NCBI GenBank assembly: GCA_963676635.1 | Contig: OY781105.1 | Coordinates: forward strand, 682,001 to 746,000 | DNA from: GCA-002708315 sp963676635 | GTDB taxonomy: Bacteria > Bacteroidota > Bacteroidia > Bacteroidales > F082 | DNA length: 64,000 nucleotides | Direction of reading: 5' to 3' | Part shown: positions 17,416-26,840 of the stretch, in pieces | How the letters are laid out: the number at the start of each line of letters is the position of its first letter | Position numbering within the stretch: the first letter of the stretch is position 1 | Notes under the pieces: model-generated | Told to the model about the DNA's origin: nothing | What the model saw: the letters and a program-made list of their open reading frames with translations, nothing else | The model's database searches: none | Position numbers and translations under genes: made by a program

Positions 17416-20400
17416 CTACCTAACCACAACAACACTACCTTCAACAGACTTCGCCCCGGGGGAGCTGAATTCGCTGTAGGTAACTTTGTAGATATATGCT
17501 CCCACCATACAAGGGCTGCCTTTAAAAGTGCCGTCCCAGCCTTTGTTGTAGTCGCGGGTGGTGAATATTTGCTGTCCCCACCGATTAAAGATAGTTAGAC
17601 GAAAATCTCTTATGTAGTCGTATTTAGGGATTATGTTGAAAACATCATTAAGACCATCGCCATCGGGAGTGAAAGCATTGGGAATGTAAAATGGTATGCC
17701 ATCCCAAAGTATCATCACCGATTTCTGCGATGAGCAGTTTTCAGGAGACACGACTTCCACGCTGTATGTACCACATGTATCGATAGTAATAGCAGGTGTT
17801 GTTTCACCAGTGTTCCATGAATAGATGTATGCATAGTTGGTGCCAGCTTCAAGAATATCTCCCGGTTCCATCCACAAGGTGTCGTAAGCAGCAAAGGCTA
17901 TCTGTGGCGAGGCGTAAACATTAACCATAAAACTTTGAGTATTGCTGCATGTCATCGAGTCTTCTACACTTAGGATATAGGTTCCTGATTCTTCCGTTGA
18001 TATTGATGCAATATTAACCTGCTTATTGTCGGAAGTAAAGCCATCAGGACCCGACCACAGGTAATTGATAGTGCCGTTGCCACCAGATACCTCAGGGTCG
18101 ATATTAAGGCTTTCACCGGAGCACAGATATGTTTGTGGCTGTGCAGCAATATCCGGATTGCTGTATACTTTTATCTCACCTTTGAAATAACTTGCGTTAA
18201 TAGGATCGTGATTGATATCATAAAAAGCACTTTGTGCCGGACCTGATTCCCAGTTAACAGGAGAAATGCCTTCGCCAAGACCTCTGAAGATAAGCTCACA
18301 CATGGTAGCATCATCAGCGATCGTCAAAGGGGATGTTCCCTGCCATTGCAGATGTATCTCACCTGTTGAGGTTGACACATAAGCAGTAAACCCATCTTCG
18401 AGTAAGGGGTTAAGCTCTTGGTAGCCATCACAGATAACAATATTTACATCATAGTTGAGGTTTACATCGAAACTGTACACATCGTTAAAATTTACCAGAT
18501 GTAAAGGAATAACAGCAGCCTCTCCCTCGCATGAGTTGCCAAACCCGCTGATAGCAAGCAGTGTGTCGGTGGCATTCTGAGGAACATATGCTGTAAAGGA
18601 GGTGTCGCAGCCAAAAGTATCGCTAACATAACAGTTGTACAACCCCGCTGAAAGGTTGGTAAACAGCCCGTTGTTAAGTTGTGGGTTGTTGCCACTGTAT
18701 ATGGAATATGAAATATCGCCTGTTCCTGCTGCTGCAATATCAATACTTCCGGTCGATAGATTATTAACATCGGGAGTAATGCTTACCGCGCTTACCTGTG
18801 GACCGCCAATATTGTTAATAACAACAGGATTTCCATTGTAGAATTCAATGCAGCCTAAGTTGTCTTTAATGGCAACTAAATATTCTCCGGAAGTAACACC
18901 CGTGAATACGCCGCTGTTCTGTACCCATGCAGAGTCACCGTAAATACTATAGAATATATTACCTGTGTTTGACTCATCAATTATTATCTCCCCTGATGAT
19001 AAATTACAATGATCATCGGAAAAAGTAACAGAATTAATGGTTAAGCTACCGTTGTCGTCAACTATATAATCTCCAAGGTTATGATCGCATCCATTGCTAT
19101 TGAATGCCATAAGGGTATATGTGCCTGCACCAAGCCCTATGATATCCAGAGTATGGCCAATGGTATCATTATACTGGTCTATCCACGTATACAACAACGT
19201 TGTGCTAACTGTTACCTGTATACCGGTAATTTCACCGTTTTGCAACCCACACCCTGCGTTGGTTATAACAAGGTTTGATATATCAACAACAGGCTGTGGC
19301 GTAAGCTCTATTGCTATGCTATCGGTACCTGAGCAGCCTTCGCTGTTGGTGGCAGTAACAATGTATGTTCCTGTGTCGCTAACAGTAATTTGCGGGGTTG
19401 TTACCCCAAACATATCATGCCATACATATGAAACGGCATTACAGGTAGCATCCAGTTCGATGGTGAAAGGAGTACTGCATAACAGGGTGTCGCTGCCAAG
19501 ATTGGGTTGTGGTGAAGGATATACAACAACTTGCTTGGTAACCTGCTTCTCAATAAGCCCGCTGTAAACAGTAAGTGTAACATTAAAAGTATCTGCCTGC
19601 GAGAACACATGCGTGGGCATAAAAAGTGTTGAGGTATTATTGGGATAAGACCCAAAATCTCCAAAATTCCAGAATACCGAGTCAATTCCGTTAACATCAT
19701 CAATGGTAAATAAGGTTGTCTCTCCAAAACAGGTATTCTGCCAGCTAAAGTTGGGATCGTTGAGGTAGGACTGGATAAAAGTAGGTAGACTATTATTTGT
19801 AAGATTAGGATGAAGATCAACAACATCCCATTGAAAACTGCATGCAGGGGCTTTTAAATTTGGATTATTTATAACACTAAGGTAAAACTCATGTCCGCTT
19901 TCCGGTACAACGCAATAAATAATACCATCGGGACCCAATTGCAGTGCTCCTTGCCCGCCACTACTGGCAATATTAACACCTGATTCGAGAATTTGCTGTG
20001 GTGATCCGGCTTCCAGGTCATATTGGTATAACATATTTATACCATTAACATATAGTTTTGTGTTATCAGGTGAAAATTCAACTCCTTTAAAAATCCCATC
20101 TTGACGAATATAGTTCGTATCACTTATATCACCTGTTTCATTATTAAAATCCAGTAGCTCGAAAAACGAATCTCCCCCATGAAATAAAGCAGGTGCAATT
20201 TTCTTCCCGTTTGGTGAAATCTTCATATATCCCTCTACATCTGAAAAATTTGAACCAATAGGACTTTCAACAGGGGAATAAATGCTGTCTTTTGTAACTA
20301 AAAATGAATAATACTTGTTATTGTTAAAGCCATGACAAACAACCCAAAAATCACTATAATTAGCATGTTTAACAGCACTAATGTGCCATGATGTATTGTC

Positions 20401-20883
20401 CATCAGGAATATTTCCTTTAAACTGTCAACAACTGCACCGTTGCCATTGTCCATTCTCATATCAATAACAGAGTATTGAAATACATAGTGTGAATATGAT
20501 GGGTCAACACCAAAACCAAAAACGTAATATAAGCCTAAAATCTTATCTTTTGGTATAACAATAGCTCCCTGGGCAGATTGAATTCCTATGTGATTACCGT
20601 TAGTCATAATAGTATGGTTTTTATTCCAAACTTCTCGCCCATTGGTATAAAACAATAAATTACCCATACTATCAGCAATACTTGCTGAACCTGTTTGACT
20701 GCCACAGAGCATTTGACTATCGGTGAGCGAGTCAGGTGGGCTTCCTGCGTTAAAATCAACACCCGCATATGCACCAAAATACCAAATATTGGCTTCTTTT
20801 CCCTGGGAAAAAGATAATAAGGACAATGCCAACAGTGTAAAAAGTATTATTATCCGGAATTTGTTTTTTAATAAGCTTTTCAT
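17416..20883 (-). CDS. Large secreted adhesin-like protein with T9SS type B (gliding-motility-like) C-terminal domain
   Basis: The start is placed at 20883 (MKSLLKNKFRIIILF), where a good signal peptide begins; an upstream ATG at 20916 would put extra polar residues in front. This gives 1155 residues. The N-terminal about 380 residues resemble a beta-propeller (GKEANIWYFGAYAGVDF, with repeated readouts of output text). A PKD module (FWNFGDFG...FSQADTFNVTLTV) follows, then several Ig-like repeats, a cohesin-like segment (ISGFGNSCEGEAAVIPL) and two more Ig-like units. The end has IPNAFTPDGDGLNDVF, FNRWGQQIF and the type B sorting fold that sends proteins through the type IX system. Cell-surface or released; ligand unknown. 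Confidence 0.87.
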   Translation of the reverse strand: MKSLLKNKFRIIILFTLLALSLLSFSQGKEANIWYFGAYAGVDFNAGSPPDSLTDSQMLCGSQTGSASIADSMGNLLFYTNGREVWNKNHTIMTNGNHIGIQSAQGAIVIPKDKILGLYYVFGFGVDPSYSHYVFQYSVIDMRMDNGNGAVVDSLKEIFLMDNTSWHISAVKHANYSDFWVVCHGFNNNKYYSFLVTKDSIYSPVESPIGSNFSDVEGYMKISPNGKKIAPALFHGGDSFFELLDFNNETGDISDTNYIRQDGIFKGVEFSPDNTKLYVNGINMLYQYDLEAGSPQQILESGVNIASSGGQGALQLGPDGIIYCVVPESGHEFYLSVINNPNLKAPACSFQWDVVDLHPNLTNNSLPTFIQSYLNDPNFSWQNTCFGETTLFTIDDVNGIDSVFWNFGDFGSYPNNTSTLFMPTHVFSQADTFNVTLTVYSGLIEKQVTKQVVVYPSPQPNLGSDTLLCSTPFTIELDATCNAVSYVWHDMFGVTTPQITVSDTGTYIVTATNSEGCSGTDSIAIELTPQPVVDISNLVITNAGCGLQNGEITGIQVTVSTTLLYTWIDQYNDTIGHTLDIIGLGAGTYTLMAFNSNGCDHNLGDYIVDDNGSLTINSVTFSDDHCNLSSGEIIIDESNTGNIFYSIYGDSAWVQNSGVFTGVTSGEYLVAIKDNLGCIEFYNGNPVVINNIGGPQVSAVSITPDVNNLSTGSIDIAAAGTGDISYSIYSGNNPQLNNGLFTNLSAGLYNCYVSDTFGCDTSFTAYVPQNATDTLLAISGFGNSCEGEAAVIPLHLVNFNDVYSFDVNLNYDVNIVICDGYQELNPLLEDGFTAYVSTSTGEIHLQWQGTSPLTIADDATMCELIFRGLGEGISPVNWESGPAQSAFYDINHDPINASYFKGEIKVYSNPDIAAQPQTYLCSGESLNIDPEVSGGNGTINYLWSGPDGFTSDNKQVNIASISTEESGTYILSVEDSMTCSNTQSFMVNVYASPQIAFAAYDTLWMEPGDILEAGTNYAYIYSWNTGETTPAITIDTCGTYSVEVVSPENCSSQKSVMILWDGIPFYIPNAFTPDGDGLNDVFNIIPKYDYIRDFRLTIFNRWGQQIFTTRDYNKGWDGTFKGSPCMVGAYIYKVTYSEFSSPGAKSVEGSVVVVR

Positions 20884-20916
20884 ATTAAAACAGTTCATTT
20901 CGGGATAAAAGTACAA

Positions 20917-21216
20917 AAAATTTTAATGTTGTGTGGGAAGTGAGAGTGAGAAATGAGAGGTGAGAGGTGAACAGTGATCAGTAAGCAGTGAGCAGTGAGC
21001 AGTGAGCAGTGATCAGTGATCAGTGAGCAGAGCGTTTTGCTATAGGTACTCGGGTGCTTCAGTAGCTATCTCGCTCTCTAGCAAAGTCGCCTTTTCGCAT
21101 TTATTGTCTGAATCTTGATTTGCCTGATTATATGATTTCTTGATTTAGTGTGGGGGTGGTTTTTGATAGTACTGAATATCTTAAACAACCCACCGCGTGG
21201 TTCAGGCACATAAACT
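20917..21216. other. Spacer with CAGTGAGCAGTGATC word series
   Basis: No gene is seen. From about 20955 to 21030 the words GTGAGCA / GTGATCA are iterated. From 21155 to 21200 comes a partial R1 right end (TGAATATCTTAAACAACCCAC) leading into the second IS110 copy. Confidence 0.6.
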
Positions 21217-21232
21217 AAAAAAAAGGCTGTCA

Positions 21233-21469
21233 TCCTATGTTTGCAAATAAAATATTTTTAGTATTATTTTTAAGTTGATAAATTAATATTAACAATCAGA
21301 AGGAATGGAGAAAGAATAAGACTATTACCTGTCATTCGGTATTAAAACCAGTTCGGCATGCTAGCCCCTTTCTCCTTCTACTAAAACTTGGACAGTTCAT
21401 TAGGCAAAAAGCCTGTATTTAGGATTGATAAGTTCCAGTAGTTTTTCCTTCCGATCAAAAAATTGTGTT
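21233..21469 (+). ncRNA. Predicted bridge RNA region of IS110 copy 2
   Basis: Identical to the leader at 6785-7021, including the GGAGAAAG/CTTTCTCC pairing and the GGCAAAAAGCC hairpin. Confidence 0.5.
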
Positions 21470-22441
21470 ATGAGCAAAGTTATAGGAATTGACATATCAA
21501 AATCAAGTTTTGATGTAAGTTTTCAAGAAAAAGATGACGTTTTCACTCATTGTAAGTTTAAAAACAGCATGAAAGGATTTAAATCTTTTCTGTCAATCAT
21601 TAATCAACAGGATCATTGCGTGATGGAAGCTACTGGACCCTATTATCTCCAACTTGCCACATATTTGCATAGTAAAAGAATTGATGTGTCTGTGGTTAAT
21701 CCTCTACAGATAAAGCACTTTGTGAGGATGAGAATGGTTAAGGCAAAGACTGATAAAAAGGATGCAAAAATGATAGCTCTTTATGGACAGTCTGAAAGGC
21801 CTGATATATGGGAACCTAATGAAGATAATATTAATGCTTTAGTCCAGGCTAATACTGCCATAGAGTTATTGCTTAAGCAAAGAACAATGATAAGTAATCA
21901 ATTAGAAGCATTTTCTGTTGTTCCCAATATTGACAAACTGATCGCAAAAGAACTAAGAGCTTTAATTAAAATTATTGAAAGAAAGATCAAAAAGCTTGAA
22001 GATCATATGCTGGAAATTGTTGAACAACATTACAAACAAACATATGATGCATTAAGGTCAATACCAGGCATTGGGCCAAAAACTGCATTGATGTTTATTG
22101 CAATTACCAATAACTTTAACAAGTTTGATGATGTTAAAAAGTTCGCATCATATGTCGGATTAGCTCCCAGAATATTTGAGTCAGGCTCTAGCATCAAGGG
22201 TAAAGGCCATATCACCAAAATGGGTAACAGGCACCTTAGGAAACTACTATATATATGCTCCTGGACAGCCAAGACAAGGAATTTACAATGCAAACAAATG
22301 TATGATAGACTCAAGTTAAAAGGTAAACCTGAAAGAGTAATAAAAATTGCAATTGCTAACAAATTACTTAGGCAAGCTTTTGCGATTGGATCTAATTTAT
22401 CAAGTTATGAAAAAAATTATCAAAAAAATCTTGCTTTTTAG
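21470..22441 (+). CDS. IS110-family transposase/recombinase, copy 2
   Basis: An intact 323-residue recombinase, the same protein as at 7022-7993 (RuvC-like DEDD domain, then the ESGSSIKGKGH serine domain). The ATG at 21470 is chosen for the same reason. With two intact, identical copies 14.4 kb apart in direct orientation, the interval between them (13.2 kb, including the kinase, GT4 and T9SS genes) could be lost by homologous recombination. Confidence 0.93.
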   Translation: MSKVIGIDISKSSFDVSFQEKDDVFTHCKFKNSMKGFKSFLSIINQQDHCVMEATGPYYLQLATYLHSKRIDVSVVNPLQIKHFVRMRMVKAKTDKKDAKMIALYGQSERPDIWEPNEDNINALVQANTAIELLLKQRTMISNQLEAFSVVPNIDKLIAKELRALIKIIERKIKKLEDHMLEIVEQHYKQTYDALRSIPGIGPKTALMFIAITNNFNKFDDVKKFASYVGLAPRIFESGSSIKGKGHITKMGNRHLRKLLYICSWTAKTRNLQCKQMYDRLKLKGKPERVIKIAIANKLLRQAFAIGSNLSSYEKNYQKNLAF

Positions 22442-22481
22442 CACAGTTCATGCCGAACGACGAAGGAGGAGGGATCTCCTG

Positions 22482-23009
22482 GGGATCAGGTAGCGATAAG
22501 AAACCCCAAATATAAAAGCATTCAGGTGCTTTTGCTCAAAGCCGCCTTGCAATCACCCACCCCTACCTCCTTCGCCAAGGCTATGGCGGTCAATGGCGGT
22601 TAAAAAAAGGACTGGGTTACTGGTGTATTGCTGATATTCAGGGTTTCTTCTGGCATCAACAAACCCTGAAGGGTTGTTTTGTGGGTGATGATTTAAATTA
22701 TGACTGATTCCTGAATATTTAAAATCCCATTGCTACTCTCCCTTGCAAAGTCACATTTTTATTGTCTGAACAGGATTTAAGGATTTTAGGATTAACAGGA
22801 TTCTTTGTGGTATAGGTAAATGATGTTTAAGGTTGTACCCCATCTCATAGTCGCTTTTTTTGTCTGAATCTTGATTTACCTGATTAATATGATTTCTTGA
22901 TTTAGTGGGGAGGTGGTTTTTGATCGTGCTGAATATCTCAAACAACCCACAATGTTCTTATTCCCACCCGATTGTATCAACATTAATACTCTGAACTGCA
23001 TGGTAGTGG
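22482..23009. other. Repeat mosaic after IS110
   Basis: No gene is seen. R3 lies at about 22485-22545 and an inverted copy of the 13735-13855 block at about 22605-22715. Bases 22905-22955 hold another R1 right end (GGTTTTTGATCGTGCTGAATATC). Confidence 0.6.
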
Positions 23010-23141
23010 AAGGGCCTCTTTTGGTTAAGTGTATTTTTGAAGTGTAGCGTTAGAGAAATGGAGAAGCTCCGAGGAACGAGGAGATCACTCCATTGAACTT
23101 ACGCTACACGATAAAAATATACTTAAGCAGAAGAAGCCCTT
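23010..23141. repeat. Long imperfect hairpin (about 60-nt arms)
   Basis: The arms AAGGGCCTCTTTTGGTTAAG...AGTGTAGCGTTAG...AATGGAG and CTCCATTG..CTTACGCTACACG...ACTTAAGCAGAAGAAGCCCTT are complementary over about 60 nt with a few mismatches. They enclose CTCCgaggaacgaGGAG at the tip. It has no ORF. It could be a MITE-like element or a structured transcript, and no T-run terminator follows immediately. Confidence 0.7.
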
Positions 23142-23424
23142 GATTTTTTGTTTCGTTTTTTATCAAGAACTGCGAAGCAATCATGAACTCCAATAAAAAT
23201 ATACAAGCTGTGAGTAAAAAATGAAAAGCCATGCGGCTTTGAGCAAAAAGCGACTTGTCGCTTTTATCGATTCTCTATAAATAAAACTAACGCGAGTCTC
23301 GCGACTCGTGTTATAACATTTTCTGAACAGGATTCTTTGTCTGAAAGAGATAATAGATGAGAAATGAGAGAAAACAGTCACCCAAATACAACCATTCACA
23401 ATCACCTCTCCCACCAACCATTAT

Positions 23425-23520
23425 CACAGGTGTAATTGATCATTTTCACTTGTGTCGTTGATCATTTCCTTTTGTGATAACGATTGCTCCCACAAGTGAT
23501 AATTTTTGTATTACAAGTGC
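23425..23520. repeat. 22-bp-phased array (CACNNGTG words)
   Basis: CACAGGTG at 23425, CACTTGTG at 23447, CTTTTGTG at 23469, CACAAGTG at 23491 and ACAAGTG at 23513 are spaced 22, 22, 22 and about 22 bp. In the alternate half-turns TTGATCA appears at 23436 and 23458. No ORF covers it. Confidence 0.7.
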
Positions 23521-24297
23521 TTTTGGAGACTAGTTAATTACCAACCTGAACTATTGCTCACCATGCAACAAAATCCCAATTACGGACAGAGTATAATTAT
23601 TCAGACTACACCTCTCTCATCTACACATCAGGTGTATGATGCATCATCGAAAGAATAACGAATTTAATAAAAGTAAGACGGTATTTCTATTTACAAATGT
23701 TTGGTTTCGAATTTTGAAATATCACAAACAATATTTATAGATTACTGTGAGTTTCTTCGCGTTACAAAATTGTATATCATTATATTACAAATACTTACGG
23801 AGGTTTTAATTTCATGTATTCCAGAAATTCATCCGGATTTGTAACATTAATCCTATTTATATGACATAGAACAATTGAAGCTGAATATAATCTCTGCAAC
23901 AGGAAACACTTATAAGCTATCCCCGGAAGGCATAACACAGCATATGCCACAAAAATGTGCTTATGGAACCTTTTTATGATCCAGTCTGCCAAAGCAGACC
24001 ACCTGTATTCATTCATTTGAAATAATTATAGTCAATATTTTAGCTTCCGGAATAATCGGACTGCCTTTAACATAAGCACTAAGAAGTAGCATACCAAAGA
24101 GTTATGCTGTTATCAGAATCAGTCTTCTGCTACGAAAAAGCTTGTCCGGACTTAACAAAAACTTAGTGAGTTTATGGTTAATCTTCCTGGATTTTAAGCT
24201 GTAAATATACGAAAAAAGTTCCAAAGTAATGGTACTGTTTTTACGATTTCTTTTTATAATGATGATATTTTTGAGTAAAAACAATTTCTCAAAAAAC
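23521..24297. other. AT-rich spacer
   Basis: I see no supportable gene. A 73-codon minus-strand frame at 23795-24016 (starting MNEYRWSALADWIIKRFH) has plausible composition but no recognisable family, promoter or neighbours. It may be a decayed fragment. Confidence 0.4.
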
Positions 24298-24428
24298 AAG
24301 CTTATAGACTAAAAGTACAAGCTCATCGGACAAGTGGTGCGTGCTCAGGAATTGGGTAACGGATGAGCATAAAATGACCAACCAAAGCGCTTCCAATAAT
24401 TGCTCCATGCGCTTGTAATTTTATGGCA
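24298..24428. repeat. 22-bp-phased array (RAGCKYWT-like words)
   Basis: AAGCTTAT 24298, AAGCTCAT 24319, GTGCTCAG 24341, ATGAGCAT 24363, AAGCGCTT 24385 and ATGCGCTT 24407: spacing 21, 22, 22, 22, 22. The words are (near-)palindromic and the spacers differ. Confidence 0.65.
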
Positions 24429-24456
24429 TTTTTTAACAAATTATGGCACTCAAAAT

Positions 24457-24540
24457 ACTGGTGAAATTACTAGTGAAATTATTGGTGAAAATACTGATGA
24501 AATTACTGGTGAAAATACAGCTAAAATGACTGGTGAAATG
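24457..24540. repeat. 12-bp tandem repeat, 7 units (ACTGGTGAAATT)
   Basis: Seven consecutive 12-mers (ACTGGTGAAATT, ACTAGTGAAATT, ATTGGTGAAAAT, ACTGATGAAATT, ACTGGTGAAAAT, ACAGCTAAAATG, ACTGGTGAAATG). The frame through it has no start codon, so it is not a repeat protein gene. Confidence 0.85.
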
Positions 24541-24545
24541 AAGTG

Positions 24546-24984
24546 AAAAAGTCTGCACTTTCTTTGCACTTTCTTTGCACTTTTTGACCAAAAGTCTGCA
24601 CTTTTTAACGTTATTGTACTGATATCCGTTTAAACTCTCTTATTTTTTGACCATGAAATGAAAATTTTCAAATCTATCAAAAAAACAGTGTTTTTTGACC
24701 TGTTTTATGGGCTATTGACTTTGTTTACTTTACTGTATGTATTCACTACCTTATCATATATATATACTATGTATATATCAAAAAGTGCAGACTTTTTAGA
24801 AAAAGTGCAAAGAAAGTGCAGACTTTTTTGGCAGGTTTACACCATTATTTCGCTATGACTGTGATACTTGTGCAAAGAGTGCAGACTTTTTGTCTCTACT
24901 CTGTTATTTTTTTTTCAATTTTAGAAAGAAATATAAAAATATATAGTTTAGGAAGAAAAAGTTTGCACTCTTTGCACTTTTGAT
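24546..24984. repeat. Inverted-word element C (TGCACTTT / AAAGTGCA)
   Basis: The left side has TGCACTTT words at 24554, 24565, 24576 and 24597 (11-, 11- and 21-bp steps). The right side has the complement AAAGTGCA(GA) near 24783, 24803, 24814 and 24868, plus a closing TTTGCACTCTTTGCACTTT near 24962. An AT palindrome region (about 24755-24779) lies between. The layout (iterated word, AT-rich centre, inverted iterated word) is the same as in elements A and B downstream, with a different word. The 66-codon ORF inside (24658-24858) reads through repeats and is not called. Confidence 0.6.
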
Positions 24985-25055
24985 CTAAAATTACCGGATT
25001 TTATGCCGGAATTTTACATCAATTTTTACCACGTACTAAAGTCGGATTTTCGACC

Positions 25056-25266
25056 CTAAAAACCCATTGTCTCCTCCAGATTTTCAGCGACCTTTATTAT
25101 ATCAGCAGCCAACAATCTTAAAGCATCATCTGTCTGCTTGTTCTATTCAGTCTTGATAGTACTCAAAGCTATCTCATTCCCATCCTTATCCAGAAAATAC
25201 CTGCTAAACATAAGGAAAAGTTTGGGTTTGTCTTTTTGGTCAAACAACTCTAAACATCTGTTCAGC
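25056..25266 (-). pseudogene. C-terminal remnant of an unidentified protein
   Basis: The minus-strand frame ends ...AADIIKVAENLEETMGF-stop at 25056. It reads well upstream through LFLMFSRYFLDKDGNEIAL and is interrupted by TAG at 25143-25145 (KTE-stop-NKQTDDA, where Gln would be a one-base change). It is cut at its N-terminal side by a run of ten or more C's (about 25266). I do not recognise the family. It looks like the tail of a plasmid/phage-type gene left by decay. Confidence 0.5.
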
Positions 25267-25788
25267 CCCCCCCCCTAACGTCCTGAAAAAGCGCGTAACT
25301 ATTAATTAATATGTTCAACGTTAGGCTTTCTCTGCAGTTTTCTCCTGGCCTCCAAGTCCCTCCTTGCCCGCCGAAGCCTTGGCGTAGGAGGGACAAGTCC
25401 CTCAAGTCCCTCAAGTCCCTTCAGTCCCTCCAAGTCCCTCCAATCTGCTAACTGCATAAAATACCTTTCTATCTTAAATCAAATGGTATACTTTTGAATT
25501 GAAATAAACACCCTTACAGATGGTCAATTTTGGGATTTTTATATTCATTAATTTTGAGTAATAATGATTAATATCAAAATTTACAAAAAGACTTAATACA
25601 TCTTTGAAACTCCTGAATTAAAGGGTATTTTGAGAAGGCTTAGACAATCGGTTCATGCATCCCGAACATTCTGCTTAACAAACTCATATTCAATCTTTGT
25701 TTAATTTTGATGTAACCATTTTATTCACGATATCCAAAGCCTGGAAACAATCAGAAATATTCAATATTTATCAAATAAGCAAATTTCA
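25267..25788. other. Spacer
   Basis: It holds a poly-C tract (25266-25276), the AGTCCCTCAAGTCCC microsatellite (about 25370-25445) and otherwise AT-rich sequence with no gene that I can support. Confidence 0.5.
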
Positions 25789-26076
25789 AAGGGTGTAAGG
25801 TAAATTGATCATCTTACACCCTTCTTTGTCGCTCTAGTCGGGAGTTTCAGAGAAAAGGGTGTAAGATGTAAGATAATTCCTATTCTTTTTCAGCAAAATT
25901 TTGTTATAATATATATATATATTATAAACTTGCAACGCGGGCGCAAAAGGAGAGAAGATAAAATGCAAAAAAAACTCAAAAAGAATGGGAAACATCTTAC
26001 ATCCTTACATCTTTTGATATATAATGCTGTATATCATATCATTTAGGGGTGTAAGATAAATTATTAATCTTACACC
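25789..26076. repeat. Multi-hairpin element A
   Basis: There are three nested inverted repeats. The 5' hairpin is AAGGGTGTAAGGT / ATCTTACACCCTT (25789-25823). A long stem pairs AAAAGGGTGTAAGATGTAAGAT (25854-25875) with ATCTTACATCCTTACATCTTTT (25993-26015) around a 24-bp perfect palindrome of alternating A/T (25904-25927). The 3' hairpin is GGTGTAAGAT / ATCTTACACC (26048-26076) followed by TTTTT, like a terminator. It is homologous to element B 608 bp downstream. Confidence 0.75.
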
Positions 26077-26395
26077 TTTTTGCAAAAAACGCATTTTTAC
26101 AAAAAAACGTGATGTAAGGTAATTTTTTCATTCTTCTTAGGAAAATGCAAAATCACTTATGTAAATCAGAAATATTTCCAGAGGGCCTAAATAACAATTT
26201 GTTTCAAATTATAACAATTCACGACAATACATGAAAATCACCAGATAATATTTTATTAAGGCATTAAATTACTGGGATGCTAACATTCACAATATCATTC
26301 TAATACCAATCCTGCAAAGGGTAGTTGTACTTGAATTTATTGTTTACTGAGCATTACATTTTGACAAGATTTAACTAAGATTTCCATTCTAAGCG

Positions 26396-26683
26396 ATGTA
26401 AGATGATCAATTAACCTTTCACCCCTCTTTCCTGCTTCAGTCAATAGTTTCAGCAAAAAGATGAAAGGATGAATCATGTTTCTTATTAAACTTTTTCCTT
26501 TTCGGGGTTATAATATATAAATATATATTATAAAGCTATTCAACGAGCGCCCGAAGGAAAAAATTAAAAAGTATAAAATATATAACTTTAATGGAATTAT
26601 CCTTCATCCTTTCATCTTTTGTTATAACATGCATGGGGACAAATCATTATCGGATGAAAGATAAAATTTTATCTTTCACCTTT
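26396..26683. repeat. Multi-hairpin element B (diverged paralogue of A)
   Basis: It has the same order of parts as element A: a shared GTTTCAG spacer, a long stem AAAAGATGAAAGGATGAAT (26456 on) with ATCCTTCATCCTTTCATCTTTT (26599-26620), and a 26-bp A/T palindrome TTATAATATAT..ATATTATAA at 26508-26533. The 3' hairpin contains the perfect palindrome AAAGATAAAATTTTATCTTT and ends in a T-run. The stem word is TGAAAG here and TGTAAG in A, changed on both arms, so pairing is kept. Homology with the A region continues to about 26900 (TTAAGGCAWTAAATTACT). Confidence 0.75.
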
Positions 26684-26763
26684 TTTTGAAAAAATAGCTA
26701 TACCATTAAACATATCGATGAATTATAGATGTATATTTTTGATATATAATTCATCAATTTGCT

Positions 26764-26840
26764 GTGACAAATCGTGACAATTCGTGACAATTCGTGACAA
26801 TTCGTGACAATTCGTGACAATTCGTGACAATCAGTGACAA
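26764..26840. repeat. 10-bp tandem repeat TTCGTGACAA, about 8 units
   Basis: GTGACAA recurs every 10 bp from 26764, with five exact TTCGTGACAA units in the middle and degenerate units at the ends. It lies just upstream of the small ORF at 26912. Confidence 0.9.

Larger units (their letters stand above)
21217..22481 (+). mobile_element. IS110-family insertion sequence, copy 2
   Basis: The same sequence as 6769-8033, in the same orientation. Left flanks of the two copies are related (R1 right end, then TGGTT..AG...CATAAA.TAAAA), while right flanks are unrelated. On the right it abuts an R3 repeat (GGGGATCAGGTAGCGATAAG). No target duplication can be seen, as expected for this family. Confidence 0.88.

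Noticed and set aside
23795..24016. 73-codon minus-strand ORF as a gene
   Set aside because: No recognisable family, promoter or conserved context; mentioned only within the spacer note.
24457..24540. Repeat protein encoded by the 12-bp tandem repeat
   Set aside because: Although 12 bp keeps frame, no start codon precedes it in that frame and it ends at once in TGA.
24658..24858. 66-codon ORF with a hydrophobic stretch
   Set aside because: It runs through the inverted words of element C, and its composition is that of the repeats.
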